64,000 nucleotides of DNA from Streptomyces luteogriseus (GCF_014205055.1 NZ_JACHMS010000001.1:3720001-3784000); one strand, 5' to 3'. Positions 1 to 8,625 are shown, counted from the first letter of the stretch. Notes: generated by a model from the letters alone, not told the origin. Numbers and translations: made by a program.

Positions 1-149
1 AGGGCGGCCAGCCTGTCGGTCACACCCAGGCCGGACGCGCGGGTAAAGGCCTCGTCCAGCTTGTCCCGCAGTTGGCCCCTGCCGTCGAACAGCTTGGCCA
101 AGTGTTCCATGTCCTTCGGATTGGCCATGCGCTTGGAACTGTTGCTCAT
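1..149 (-). CDS. Partial ESX-substrate-like protein, N-terminus only
   Basis: Only the first 49 or so codons lie in the window; the gene runs off the left edge. The ATG at 149 is preceded by GGGGAAAG. The residues closely match the N-terminus of the 480-residue protein at 5998-7440: both have a DGRG motif followed by a KxDEAFTRAS motif and then GV(T)xxL. The two are therefore paralogues at opposite ends of the same island. It is downstream of, and on the same strand as, the EspG-like gene at 255-1076, as expected of an ESX substrate and its chaperone. Function is inferred from context and the paralogue only. Confidence 0.6.
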   Translation of the reverse strand, partial: MSNSSKRMANPKDMEHLAKLFDGRGQLRDKLDEAFTRASGLGVTDRLAA

Positions 150-254
150 TCTTTCCCCGTGATCATGTGCTGCGCCGTGTGCAAGGACTGGTGCCGGAAG
201 CCAGGGCAGGACAGTGACGTCCCGCCAGGCCGCCGCCGGCATGCGAGTAGGACC

Positions 255-1076
255 TCAGGAGGCAGACTGGGGCTTCGGCGGGGACGCGAGCTGCGACCCG
301 GCCGGCAGCAGATCCGTGATCAGCTGCCAGAGTTCCTTGGCCGTGGTGCGCCGCACCCTCAACTCGCTGCTGCCGTCCACCTGTCCGTCGGCCACCGGCT
401 CGGCGGGCAGCTCACGCACCCAGTAGCCTTCCAGGCCGCAGTCCCAGACGGCCAGAGCGGAGACGGCGAGCCCCCCTTCGCCCCGTGGCTCCTCCGCTCC
501 CTTCCACACAACGGTCATCCGCCACATGCAGTTCAGCTGGGCCAGCACCTCGGTCAACCTCGCCGGGGCGCCGACCGCTGCCGCCACGGCCTCAGGTTCT
601 TCGAACTCACCGTTCTCCATGCGTTCGAGCACCCGGTCGAGGGTGCCCATCGTCGAGCCGATCACCTCACCGGAGTCGACCTCGGCAGTGAAGTCCCGGT
701 GCAGGTCCACCATCCTCGCCAAGGCCCAGACCAGCATTTCGGGCTCGGCGGGTACGTACTCGGACTCGGCCTCGCCGGGCCAGCTCTCGTGCGTGAAGAT
801 GAAGTCGTCGCCGACGACAGCCCCACTCTGCGTGGCGCCTTGGGGACCGGTGACCTCGACCCGGGCGATGACGCGCGGCTCCATGAGCGTGGAGACGAGC
901 GGGTAGAGGTCGGCCGAGATCTTGCTGTCGCTGTCGAGGAGGCCCGCCTCCTGGAGCTCGGCATGTGCCCGGGCCAGCTCGTCCGGAACCTGACCTTCCT
1001 CCACGAGTAGCCCCAGCACACTCACATGGGCATCGGACAACCGCAGTCGACGCCGGGCCGCATCCATGGAAGGCAT
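255..1076 (-). CDS. EspG-like ESX secretion-associated protein (paralogue 1)
   Basis: A 273-residue soluble protein with the length and general pattern of EspG-type cytosolic chaperones, which bind ESX substrates before export. It is a clear paralogue of the protein at 7487-8326: both share a surface acidic stretch before WPGE, an LVW-LAR motif followed by LHR, a TMGxLD motif, and a C-terminal ITDLLP block. ATG at 1076 is chosen because AGGGGGA sits 8 nt upstream. It lies 27 nt after the gene at 1104-1682 and upstream of the truncated substrate-like gene at the left edge. The family call rests on size, pattern and neighbours; a family of its own is possible. Confidence 0.5.
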   Translation of the reverse strand: MPSMDAARRRLRLSDAHVSVLGLLVEEGQVPDELARAHAELQEAGLLDSDSKISADLYPLVSTLMEPRVIARVEVTGPQGATQSGAVVGDDFIFTHESWPGEAESEYVPAEPEMLVWALARMVDLHRDFTAEVDSGEVIGSTMGTLDRVLERMENGEFEEPEAVAAAVGAPARLTEVLAQLNCMWRMTVVWKGAEEPRGEGGLAVSALAVWDCGLEGYWVRELPAEPVADGQVDGSSELRVRRTTAKELWQLITDLLPAGSQLASPPKPQSAS

Positions 1077-1103
1077 TTTTATCGTCCCCCTGAAATTCCG
1101 AAA

Positions 1104-1682
1104 TTAGAGATCGTTGAAACGGTTGAGGAAACGCCCGGGCAGCGATACCAATGCACCGGACAGCGACAAGTTCCGCGTGTACACACCCTCGAGGACGAGC
1201 GCGACGCCGATGTCGAGGGCGTCCGCATCGCCGGTCCAGGTCCCGGAAATGGTGCTGGGATTCCTCCAGCTCGAACGCGTCATGTGCACGCTGGCACCCG
1301 GGCGGACCAGCTCATGGCGGCGCTTGCCGCCCCGCTCGACGTACGTGTACGTCCGCTCCTTGAGCCTGATGCGCAGGGCACGCCCGCCCCTCCCCGGCCA
1401 CCACACGTTGCGGGAGAGGTCCGCAGGGTCCCAGTCCACGCGCAGCTCACCTCGGGCCAGAAGCGGCCGACGGAGGTACCGGAGCCCGAGGTACGTGACG
1501 AGCGGAAAGCTCTCGCCACTCACCGCCACCTCGCAGTACTCCGACGGGTAGTCGCTGTGCTCCGCGGGGAAGGCGAGCTCGACACGGCCGAGGCCGCCGA
1601 CGTCGCCGGTCCAGAGGTAGACGTCGCCACGGGCTCCCCGTACCGAGGCCGCCCGCTGCAGCTCGAACGTGAGTCCGCCCAT
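1104..1682 (-). CDS. Hypothetical protein, first gene of leftward island operon
   Basis: A 192-residue protein without signal peptide or membrane segment that I do not recognise. It looks beta-rich, with many alternating hydrophobic and charged positions, and is basic in its second half. The ATG at 1682 has AGGAGAAGGGG about 9 nt upstream, and an in-frame extension to 1889 lacks a site of that quality. It is 27 nt upstream of the EspG-like gene and probably cotranscribed with it, away from the divergent calpain operon. It may be an accessory or immunity-type protein of the ESX island, but nothing in the sequence proves that. Confidence 0.6.
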   Translation of the reverse strand: MGGLTFELQRAASVRGARGDVYLWTGDVGGLGRVELAFPAEHSDYPSEYCEVAVSGESFPLVTYLGLRYLRRPLLARGELRVDWDPADLSRNVWWPGRGGRALRIRLKERTYTYVERGGKRRHELVRPGASVHMTRSSWRNPSTISGTWTGDADALDIGVALVLEGVYTRNLSLSGALVSLPGRFLNRFNDL

Positions 1683-2048
1683 ACGCCTGCCCCTTCTCCT
1701 CTTTCCCCTGAGCCCTGGCCGACCGGAGCGGCGCACGCAAAGCCACTTTAAAGCAAAGGTAACCGCAACGTCTGGAGACAAGTACCCGGAGGAAATAGGC
1801 GCCAATAAGCCAATGATGGGCATAGGGGCGATTCTCAGACCAAAGTCGGTACAACCTTCCCACTGGCCGCGAGTGGCAGGCGCGCGCAATGAGAAGCCGT
1901 ATGGATTGTGTCGACCATGTGACGGTCAGGGGGAATTTCCCACACCTTCGTAGGGCCGTACACCGCCCCCGTATGCTTCCCCGGCGATGCCGTGGATCCA
2001 TGCGCGACGCACGGCAGGTACCAGCAGCAGACGGGGGAGGAAACAACT
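1683..2048. promoter_or_regulatory. Divergent intergenic region of the ESX island (366 bp)
   Basis: This gene-free stretch separates the leftward EspG-like operon from the rightward WXG/calpain operon. It is visibly richer in A/T than its surroundings, for example around 1736-1860, which fits two divergent promoters. I see no convincing -35/-10 pair. A short inverted element, CCACT ... AGTGG, lies near 1860-1875. The ribosome binding site of the rightward operon, GGGGGAGG, is at about 2034-2041. Confidence 0.45.
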
Positions 2049-2405
2049 GTGGGGCCCACACCGGGCGATGACGCAGTCGAGTTGAAGAAGCGGGCCGAAC
2101 GGCTTCGGGATGCCGCGCGGGAGGCCAGGACGCTGGCCCGCAGGCTGGGGCCGTACCTCGACGACGCGGTGAAGAAGGCCACCCCGCGTGCCGCAGCCTT
2201 CCGAACCGGCGGCGATGAGGGCGCCATTTGGCAGGGCCCGTTCGCCGATGAATGCACGGCCAAGCTGCAGCAACGACAGCGCACGCTGAACAGCATGGGC
2301 ACCGCACTGCTGGGAGACGCCACCCGCTGGGAGAGCCAGGCCGACGAATTGGACCGGCAGGCCGGGGAGAAGGACAAGGCCCAGGCCGGAACGGGTGGCA
2401 GCTGA
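2049..2405 (+). CDS. WXG100-like small protein of calpain operon
   Basis: A 118-residue helical protein. The GTG start at 2049 follows GGGGGAGG with 7-8 nt spacing. Charged helix 1 (roughly residues 8-45) is followed by a W-x-G turn (IWQGPFADE) and a second long helix, which is the WXG100 layout; the C-terminus is charged and ends TGGS. Such proteins are exported by type VII systems as dimers or act as targeting partners for larger effectors. Its stop overlaps the start of the calpain gene in a TGATG junction, so the two are translationally coupled and probably work as a pair. It has more residues before the turn than a canonical EsxA/EsxB. Confidence 0.65.
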   Translation: MGPTPGDDAVELKKRAERLRDAAREARTLARRLGPYLDDAVKKATPRAAAFRTGGDEGAIWQGPFADECTAKLQQRQRTLNSMGTALLGDATRWESQADELDRQAGEKDKAQAGTGGS

Positions 2406-3898
2406 TGGGCTTCAGAGGCTTCGACGCCGCCAAGCTGACAACTCTCGCCGGCCACCTGGACACCCTGGCCCAGAGCTCCGGAAAGCTCCATTCACAGCTG
2501 GCCGCCGTGCTCACCACCGCCCAGCAGAACCTGCCGTCGGGGCAGAACGCCTCCCGCAACCCCGACCTCCAGGATCTCGTCGGCGATGTGATCCCGATGC
2601 CGTCGTTCTTCCGTCGCCCGCGTCTGCCCGGTTCCCTCGGCGGCGAACTCGACGACATGCAGTCGTCGATGAAGCGCCGCATCAGGCAGATCGAGGGACT
2701 GCAGGAGCTGGAGAAGCGGGGATACCCCGTCAGCGACAGCAGCGTCTTCCTCGACGAGAAGGCGCCCGACGCGAAGAAGATCGACGATGCCCTGCGCCAT
2801 CTCCACGAGCTGAAGGGCAAGGACTTCGGCACCAACGGCAACCGCGACGACCTGGAGCAGATCTCCGGCGAGCTCGACGGACTGACCGCGGCCGAACTGG
2901 ACTCCTTCGTGACGAAGGCCTCGCCCAAGGACCTGTCCTTCTACAACCAGCTGCTCACCGACACCGACGACTCCGTCTGGAACCCGTTCGACGACAACGG
3001 CCTGCCCGAGGACAGGCGACGGGACACGCTGAGCCTGATGCTGTCCAAGGTGAGTCCGGAGAACGTAGGCAAGTTCACGGCGGCCTTCCCGGGCGTGCAG
3101 CCCACGTTCACGAACACCGATGCGTACGAGGCGGGCGGCAACAGCCAGAACGGCCAGACCAACAACGGCATTCACTGGGCGCCGCCTCCGGACCCCCTGT
3201 TCCAGGACGGGGTGTCCGCCGATGACGTCAATCAACGCCAGTTCGGCGACTGCTGGTACGTCGCCTCGCTGGCCGGCCTGGCGCAGAAGGACCCCGCCTT
3301 CGTGCAGGAGGGCATCAAGCAGAACCCGAACGGCACGGTCAGCGTTCGTGTCTGGGACAAAGAGGGCAACTACCACTGGGTGACGATGACGGCCGACCTG
3401 CCGTCCGACCAGAACGGCAACCCCATCGGCACGTACGGCAATGGGGAGAGCTGGCCCGCGTATTACGAGAAGGCCTTTGCGATGGCCTACTCGGACGACG
3501 GTGACGACGAGCGCGGATACGGCGGTATCGAAGGGGACGACCCCAAGAAGTCCGCTCCGTACCTGACCGGCAAGGAAGGCGAGGACCTGACCACCGGCGG
3601 CTTTCTGGGTATCGGCGAACACGAGGACAAGAGCCTGGAGTCGCTGAAGGAGGCCTACGGCTCCGGAAAGGTGGTCACCGTCTCCACCCCGGCCGACGAG
3701 GGGCTGGACAAGGACCACCCGGCCGAATGGGGCAACGCGTATCACAGCAACCACGCGTACTACGTCCGGGGATTCACCGACGACGGCAAGGTCATCCTGG
3801 GAAACCCCTGGGGCGTCTCCGGCTATCCGCCGATTACCGTGTCGCAGGAGCAGTTCAACAAGTACTTCGGCGGAGCGGAGGCCTTCGATGCCCCGTGA
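2405..3898 (+). CDS. ESX-associated calpain-family cysteine protease, putative effector
   Basis: A 497-residue protein. The C-terminal third is a papain-fold calpain (peptidase C2) core: the nucleophile motif QFGDCW puts the catalytic Cys at about residue 283, the His motif NHAYYV at about 450, and GNPWG places the Asn at about 467. All three catalytic residues are present. Residues 1-60 form a helical segment of the kind found at the start of type VII-exported toxins, and 60-260 are a charged linker region without a recognised domain. There is no Sec signal. The ATG overlaps the upstream WXG gene's stop (TGATG), implying coupling. The two genes downstream may be its immunity factors. Proteolytic toxin or envelope-processing roles are both possible. 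Confidence 0.75.
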   Translation: MGFRGFDAAKLTTLAGHLDTLAQSSGKLHSQLAAVLTTAQQNLPSGQNASRNPDLQDLVGDVIPMPSFFRRPRLPGSLGGELDDMQSSMKRRIRQIEGLQELEKRGYPVSDSSVFLDEKAPDAKKIDDALRHLHELKGKDFGTNGNRDDLEQISGELDGLTAAELDSFVTKASPKDLSFYNQLLTDTDDSVWNPFDDNGLPEDRRRDTLSLMLSKVSPENVGKFTAAFPGVQPTFTNTDAYEAGGNSQNGQTNNGIHWAPPPDPLFQDGVSADDVNQRQFGDCWYVASLAGLAQKDPAFVQEGIKQNPNGTVSVRVWDKEGNYHWVTMTADLPSDQNGNPIGTYGNGESWPAYYEKAFAMAYSDDGDDERGYGGIEGDDPKKSAPYLTGKEGEDLTTGGFLGIGEHEDKSLESLKEAYGSGKVVTVSTPADEGLDKDHPAEWGNAYHSNHAYYVRGFTDDGKVILGNPWGVSGYPPITVSQEQFNKYFGGAEAFDAP

Positions 3899-3917
3899 CG
3901 CCCGGGAGGTGAGCAGT

Positions 3918-4244
3918 GTGTCCGAAGGCGAGAAGGTGAAGTACCCCTTCGCGTTCGATGGTCGCTGGGCACTTCGTCACCAGATTCCGTACACCGTCGA
4001 GCACGATGGCCGGACCTATCAGGTCCTGGCGACCGTCTTCGCCGAACCGTCCGTGCACGGACGTATCCGGGTCGGCTGCGAAGGCCGACCCGTCGGGGAG
4101 TTCGACGGGTTGACCCCGGGTGACGTGCTGGAGATCACCGGGGACAGTTGGCGGGTGGCGGAAGTCGATTACCGCACCCGCATCGTGCTGGAGCACGTGA
4201 TCGACGGTTGCGAGGAGGACACCGGTGTTCAGCCCGGCACGTAG
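3918..4244 (+). CDS. Small cytosolic protein downstream of calpain (possible inhibitor)
   Basis: A 108-residue acidic protein with no signal or membrane segment; it resembles DUF6406-type streptomycete proteins. Among three in-frame starts the GTG at 3918 is preferred because GGGAGG lies 8 nt upstream; the ATG at 3888 would overlap the calpain stop. The C-terminal half has the pattern hydrophobic-x-PGD-x-LEI-x-G-x-x-WRV followed by RIVLE. A similar pattern appears twice in the lipoprotein encoded next, whose start lies inside this gene. Tight packing with the protease suggests an inhibitor or immunity protein, which is inference. Confidence 0.6.
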   Translation: MSEGEKVKYPFAFDGRWALRHQIPYTVEHDGRTYQVLATVFAEPSVHGRIRVGCEGRPVGEFDGLTPGDVLEITGDSWRVAEVDYRTRIVLEHVIDGCEEDTGVQPGT

Positions 4245-5007
4245 GTACGGCATCGCGGGCGCCGCCCTGGCCTTCTGGGCGCTGACCGCCTGCGGATCGT
4301 CGACCGGCGGTGGTGACGACCCGACCACCGCACCCACGACCACGCAGGCGGCGGCGAAGGACAAGGGCCCGCAATGTGTCGGTGAAGCCCCGGCGGACGG
4401 CGTGCACGTCCTGCGCGGAGGCGGGTTCCGGCTGCCCGGCGGTGGCGGCGTGCAGTACGCGGCCGCGAGCGCGGACGGAACGTCGCGTACTGCGACACTG
4501 CGCGACGGGGCCGGCTACGGGTCGGGGCAGCAGCAGTGGACCGTGAAGCCGGGATCCCGGGTCACCGTCTCCGGCCACGCCTACACGGTGCGGCAGGTCT
4601 GCTCCTACCGCGTCGTCCTGGAACCGCGGGACGCCAAGGACAAGGCCGCTCTCGCCGCCGCTCCCGAGTCCATGGAATTCGCGGGCGGCGCCGCCGACAA
4701 CGCCCTGTGCTTCACCACCAACCGCGCCGTCCTGGCCGCCGCGTCGAAGGGTTTCCCGGCCAAGGGGCAGCCCCTGTCCCTCCTCGACAACGGCGGCGTG
4801 AAGCAACTGCCCACCGGCCCGTCCCTCACCGTTTCGTACGTCGACACCGCGGCGGGTTCGGCCGGCCTCGGCGCGAACTGTGCCGGGGTTGCGGTGGCCG
4901 TCTACAAAGACGTGAGGGTCGGCGACACGGTCGAATTCGCGGGCGTGCTGTTCAAGGTGTCGGGGCTTACGGAGCAGGCGGTGCGCCTCACCCGGACGAG
5001 CGAGTAG
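4225..5007 (+). CDS. Lipoprotein with two copies of the neighbour's beta-domain
   Basis: A 260-residue secreted lipoprotein. It has a basic start, a hydrophobic core and a lipobox LTAC with Cys at about residue 23, followed by a Gly/Thr/Asp-rich spacer. The mature part holds two related modules, around residues 50-135 and 150-258. Each ends in a pattern like V-x-x-G-x-x-V-x-x-x-G-x-x-(Y/F)-x-V followed by a short hydrophobic strand, resembling the C-terminus of the upstream 108-residue protein. The GTG start at 4225 overlaps the upstream stop by 20 nt. It probably sits on the outer face of the membrane, where it could meet the exported protease. Confidence 0.6.
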   Translation: MFSPARRYGIAGAALAFWALTACGSSTGGGDDPTTAPTTTQAAAKDKGPQCVGEAPADGVHVLRGGGFRLPGGGGVQYAAASADGTSRTATLRDGAGYGSGQQQWTVKPGSRVTVSGHAYTVRQVCSYRVVLEPRDAKDKAALAAAPESMEFAGGAADNALCFTTNRAVLAAASKGFPAKGQPLSLLDNGGVKQLPTGPSLTVSYVDTAAGSAGLGANCAGVAVAVYKDVRVGDTVEFAGVLFKVSGLTEQAVRLTRTSE

Positions 5008-5144
5008 CGCGCAGCAGCGGTCCGTCCCCCGCGAAAGCCGGATTCGGGGGTGTGAGCGTCGACGGCCGGGCCGCCCTCACGCCCCCTTCACCGGCTGGGG
5101 TTATGGTCGGAGCCCATCCCCGAAGTGAGCCGGAGAGGCACACC

Positions 5145-5822
5145 GTGTTCGGCAAGAACAGGCACGTCGACGAACCTCCCGTCCCCCTCGTCCCGTGGAC
5201 GGATGCCTGGGCGTTCGCCATCACCGAGGAAGAGCGGCCTGCCGGTGGACAGCGCAAACGTGCCGCGCTCGGCGTCCGTGCGTTCAGGGTCCCGCAGGGT
5301 CCGGCAGGACAACGGGTCAACGCCCCCTGTGCCTTCTTTCCGCCGCAGCCGTCGGATGCGGACGCTCGTCGTCTGTACGAGGACGCCGAGGGCACCAGGC
5401 TGCTCTGCTCTCTCGATGAGCCTCAGGACATCAAGGGCAGGCAGCACTACGAGGTGCGCGACGCGCGGGGAGATGCCATCGGCACGGTCCAGCGCATCGC
5501 TCCGCTGAAGCGCGCCTTGAAGCCGACGTGGCGCATCGCCCAGCCGGGGCGACCCGAGATCGTCAGCAGCGCCGAGTGGGCGAAGGGTGGCCCCAGGGAA
5601 ATGGTGCAGCGCGGTGCCGGCAAGCTGTTGCTGGGTGTCGTCCAGGCCGTCGCCGACATGGGCGCGGAAGGCGGTGACCGAACGTCCGGGTCGCGGGTCC
5701 TCGAGTGGAAAGCCGGCGACGAACTCGTCCTGACCTCCGAGAGCGATCTCAGGTTCCTGGTTCGGGCCGCCTGGCTGGACCGGCGTCTGGTCTTCGCATA
5801 CGCGCTCCTGCGTATGAAGTGA
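5145..5822 (+). CDS. Hypothetical protein, possibly LURP-one/scramblase-like
   Basis: A 225-residue protein. The GTG at 5145 is chosen because GGAGAGG lies 6 nt upstream; an in-frame ATG at 5103 has no good site. The stretch YEVRDARGDAIGTVQRI with a following KPTWRI strand, and later LEWKAGDELVLTSESDLRFLVRAAWLDRRL, looks like the repeated beta-strands of LURP-one or phospholipid scramblase-like barrels, but I could not confirm this by alignment. It is the fifth gene of the rightward island operon. There is no signal peptide or membrane segment. Confidence 0.5.
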   Translation: MFGKNRHVDEPPVPLVPWTDAWAFAITEEERPAGGQRKRAALGVRAFRVPQGPAGQRVNAPCAFFPPQPSDADARRLYEDAEGTRLLCSLDEPQDIKGRQHYEVRDARGDAIGTVQRIAPLKRALKPTWRIAQPGRPEIVSSAEWAKGGPREMVQRGAGKLLLGVVQAVADMGAEGGDRTSGSRVLEWKAGDELVLTSESDLRFLVRAAWLDRRLVFAYALLRMK

Positions 5823-5997
5823 GCACGCCCCGGGGACATGCGGTGCCGACGCGGTGATCTTCCTCAAGAGTGCGTTTGCACATGGCAAAGAGACGGCGAT
5901 CCAACGGTCTCGTGCGAACTCTTGTCCGTAAGGTGAGTGTGCGACTCCACAGCCTTGACCGGCTGGTTCCGGAACACACGCTCTGGGGATTTGAAAC

Positions 5998-7440
5998 GTG
6001 GGCATGCGGAACGTGAATCCGGACGATCTGGACCAGCTCGCGAAGCTGCTCGACGGACGCGGCGGGGTCCAGGACAAAGTGGATGAAGCATTCACCAGAG
6101 CGTCCCGGCTCGGCGTGACCAGCAAGTTGACCACGCTCAAACCTCTGCGCGGCTGGGTCGAGGACACCGCACCGGACTTGCGCAAGCGGGCCGTCTTCGC
6201 CCGGCTGGAAAGTGGTGACCCGCAGGCCGGGCTCATGTGGGCCGGGTTCAGCCCCAAGGAGATCGAGAGGTACAAGAGCGAGGGCCTCGGCCCGGACGCC
6301 CTTGTGCTGGCCAACTCCGTGGCGGCCAGCGACGATCCGAACGCCTACAAGTTCAAGCGGCAGCCGGATGAGTCGCTGGCGGACTGGATTGAACGGCTGG
6401 AGGCTCACGCCATCGCCCAGATACCCGGGCTCCAGCCGCACGAAGAGACGATCGCCTCCATGATCGGCCTCTACGGCGACTGGGGATCCGTGACGGCTGC
6501 CACGGCTGTGGTGACCATGCAGGGCACGTCACTCACCAAGGTGCTGCTGGGCAACTCCTTGAAGGCGGGTGCGCTGCGCACCTGGAAGACGCGGCTCGGG
6601 GTCGTCCTGCGGGGATCCGAGAACGGCCTCATTCGGTCCGCCGGCAACGGCCTGGTCAAGTGGGCACCCAAAGTACGCTCATTGAGCGCTCCGGGCAGTT
6701 GGCTTCCCGGTCAACTCGGCTCTCTCTTCGGCCGGAGCAGCACCTACCAGAGCCTCTCCCGCATCCCCCTGACGAGTGGCATCCGGGGTGACTTGATAGG
6801 CCAGGGCTACAACTGGGTTCGCGCCACGCCGTTGATGAACACGCTCCGCGCCAACGGGGTCATCGACTTCCTGGTCGGCTCCGACCAGGCGGCCACGATG
6901 TACGGCGGTTTCACGCACTCCGGCCAGGCAGTCGCCCGCGCGGGCAACGCGAGCCTGATCAAGGTGTTCACCAAGGCCGCGAACAGCCAGCGCTTCGCCA
7001 ACTCCGTGGCCGAGGCCACCAATGCCGCGCGGGGTGCGGGGGCCCTGCGCACGGGCCTCGGCGCCGCCGCCAAGACCGCCGGCTTCCTGCGCGGCGCCGG
7101 CATCGTGGGCGGTGTCCTGTCGACGGGCTTCAGCGCCGCCAACGTCATGTCGCAAGGCAACCCTGTCGACGCCTTCAAGAAGAAGGGCGCGGCTTACGTC
7201 GCCGACGTCGCCGAGGTCGGCTTCAACGCCTCTCTCACGGCGGCCATGGTCGCTCCGAACCCGGTCACCATCGGCCTCGCGGTCGGAACGGGTCTCATCT
7301 ACGGCGGAGCGAAGGTCGTCCAGCACTGGGACGACATCAAGGACGGCGCGGGCAAGGCGGCGGGCTGGGTCGGCGACAAGGCCAAGGACCTGGGAAAGAG
7401 CATCGCCAAGTCCAAGGCGAATCCAATGAACTGGTTCTGA
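5998..7440 (+). CDS. Large ESX-substrate-like protein with glycine/alanine-rich C-terminus
   Basis: A 480-residue protein, paralogous at its N-terminus to the truncated gene at 1-149. The GTG at 5998 follows GGGGAT by 8 nt. Residues 1-120 are helical and charged. Residues 330-420 carry long Gly/Ala/Val stretches that could be membrane-seeking or pore-like. The C-terminus, from about 430, is a Lys-rich amphipathic tail with the repeated pattern WVGDKAKDLGK and ends NPMNWF. Such a layout (helical head, glycine-rich body, basic tail) is common in polymorphic type VII substrates. Convergent with the second EspG-like gene. No catalytic motif was recognised. Confidence 0.55.
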   Translation: MGMRNVNPDDLDQLAKLLDGRGGVQDKVDEAFTRASRLGVTSKLTTLKPLRGWVEDTAPDLRKRAVFARLESGDPQAGLMWAGFSPKEIERYKSEGLGPDALVLANSVAASDDPNAYKFKRQPDESLADWIERLEAHAIAQIPGLQPHEETIASMIGLYGDWGSVTAATAVVTMQGTSLTKVLLGNSLKAGALRTWKTRLGVVLRGSENGLIRSAGNGLVKWAPKVRSLSAPGSWLPGQLGSLFGRSSTYQSLSRIPLTSGIRGDLIGQGYNWVRATPLMNTLRANGVIDFLVGSDQAATMYGGFTHSGQAVARAGNASLIKVFTKAANSQRFANSVAEATNAARGAGALRTGLGAAAKTAGFLRGAGIVGGVLSTGFSAANVMSQGNPVDAFKKKGAAYVADVAEVGFNASLTAAMVAPNPVTIGLAVGTGLIYGGAKVVQHWDDIKDGAGKAAGWVGDKAKDLGKSIAKSKANPMNWF

Positions 7441-7486
7441 CCGGCCACACACGCCTACACCCGGAGGGTTCTACTTCGCCCACGGC

Positions 7487-8326
7487 TCACTCGTCCGTGA
7501 CCAGCAACTCTTCCTTGTCCGGCAGCAGATCGGTGATCTTCTCCCACACTGCGGCGGAGTTGGACTTCACCAGGACGAGTGCGCTGTCCGGCCCGACCTG
7601 CCCCGGCATGATGGGCTCTTCGGGCTGTTCCCGGATCCAGTAGCCGAGGGGGCCGCAGTCCCAGGCGGCCAGGGCGCGGACCATCGTGGAGCGCTGACCC
7701 TCGTGTTCGCCGTCCCACGCGGTGGTGATGCGCCAGGTGGCGTTCAGGGAGACGACCATGTCCAGGAACCGGCCCAGAGCCGGCTCCTCCAGGCCGGTGT
7801 CCGCTTCGACGAGTGCCTTGCGCACCCGATCGCGGGTCTCGTCCTCGTCGGCGCCGGACTCTTCCAGGGCGACGAACGCGGCGTCCAGAGCACCCATGGT
7901 CGTCTCGACACGAACCTCGGGAGCACCTTCCTCCGGCTTTTCGGTCCGGTGCAGGTTGACCTTGCGGGCAAGTTCCCACACGAGGGTGTTCGGCTCGATG
8001 GAGACGTACTCGGACTCCTCCTCCCCCGGCCAGCCGTCATGGGAGATCACTGCCTCCTGGCCAACGATCACCCCGTGGTTGACCGCGCCGTGCTCGCCCG
8101 TGATCTCCACCTGGATCATGACCATCGGGTCGGCCAGGGCAGCCAGCGGCTCGCGGAGAACCGGCGCCAGTTCTCCCTCCTCGCCCACCAGGCCGATGCG
8201 CTGGAGCTCGACCAGTGACTCCCACAGCTCCTCAGGAGGGGTTTCACCGTCCAAGAGGTGTGCGAACACGGCGATGTGACGGTCGGCCAGCCGGAAGCGG
8301 GCTCGGGAGCTGTCGTACGAGGGCAC
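7487..8326 (-). CDS. EspG-like ESX secretion-associated protein (paralogue 2)
   Basis: A 279-residue soluble acidic protein, paralogous to the product at 255-1076 over its whole length, including matching GYW-x-RE and ITDLLP blocks near the C-terminus. The GTG at 8326 is chosen with GAGAGG upstream; an open extension to 8449 runs into the upstream WXG100 gene and is unlikely to be used. It sits 38 nt downstream of that WXG100 gene, as expected for a chaperone and its cognate Esx substrate. The substrate-like protein at 5998-7440 ends head-on against it. The EspG assignment is by pattern and context. Confidence 0.5.
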   Translation of the reverse strand: MPSYDSSRARFRLADRHIAVFAHLLDGETPPEELWESLVELQRIGLVGEEGELAPVLREPLAALADPMVMIQVEITGEHGAVNHGVIVGQEAVISHDGWPGEEESEYVSIEPNTLVWELARKVNLHRTEKPEEGAPEVRVETTMGALDAAFVALEESGADEDETRDRVRKALVEADTGLEEPALGRFLDMVVSLNATWRITTAWDGEHEGQRSTMVRALAAWDCGPLGYWIREQPEEPIMPGQVGPDSALVLVKSNSAAVWEKITDLLPDKEELLVTDE

Positions 8327-8364
8327 TGGTGCGATTCCTCTCGCTGCAGCAGGGCGAGCCCCTG

Positions 8365-8625
8365 CTACTTCTTCTCGTCCTTCAGGTCCTTGGCGTCCTG
8401 TGCGCACTTGTGCGCCTCGTCGCGCAGCGCCTTGGCGACCGTGCCGCACGTGGTCTGCCAGCTCTTGAGACGCCCGCGCACGTCGTCCGCGTTAGGTCCC
8501 GACCAGGTCTTCATGCCGATGGTGCTGTGCTTCTTGGCCGCATCGACGAGTGAGTCGATGTGGTCGGCCAGCGACCGCAGCTGGCCGGCCCGCCGGTTGA
8601 GTTCCTGAATGTCTGGATTTGCCAT
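8365..8625 (-). CDS. WXG100 family protein (Esx-like)
   Basis: An 86-residue protein with the textbook WXG100 plan: helix 1 up to about residue 37, the WSG turn (TWSGPNADD), then helix 2 ending in a Lys/Asp-rich tail. The ATG at 8625 follows GGGGGAGG. It is divergent from a second WXG100 gene at 8830, and the pair probably forms an EsxA/EsxB-like heterodimer exported by the EccC-driven type VII system. The shared promoter region contains a perfect palindrome (8787-8803). No C-terminal YxxxD/E signal is evident, so the partner may carry the export signal. Confidence 0.85.
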   Translation of the reverse strand: MANPDIQELNRRAGQLRSLADHIDSLVDAAKKHSTIGMKTWSGPNADDVRGRLKSWQTTCGTVAKALRDEAHKCAQDAKDLKDEKK

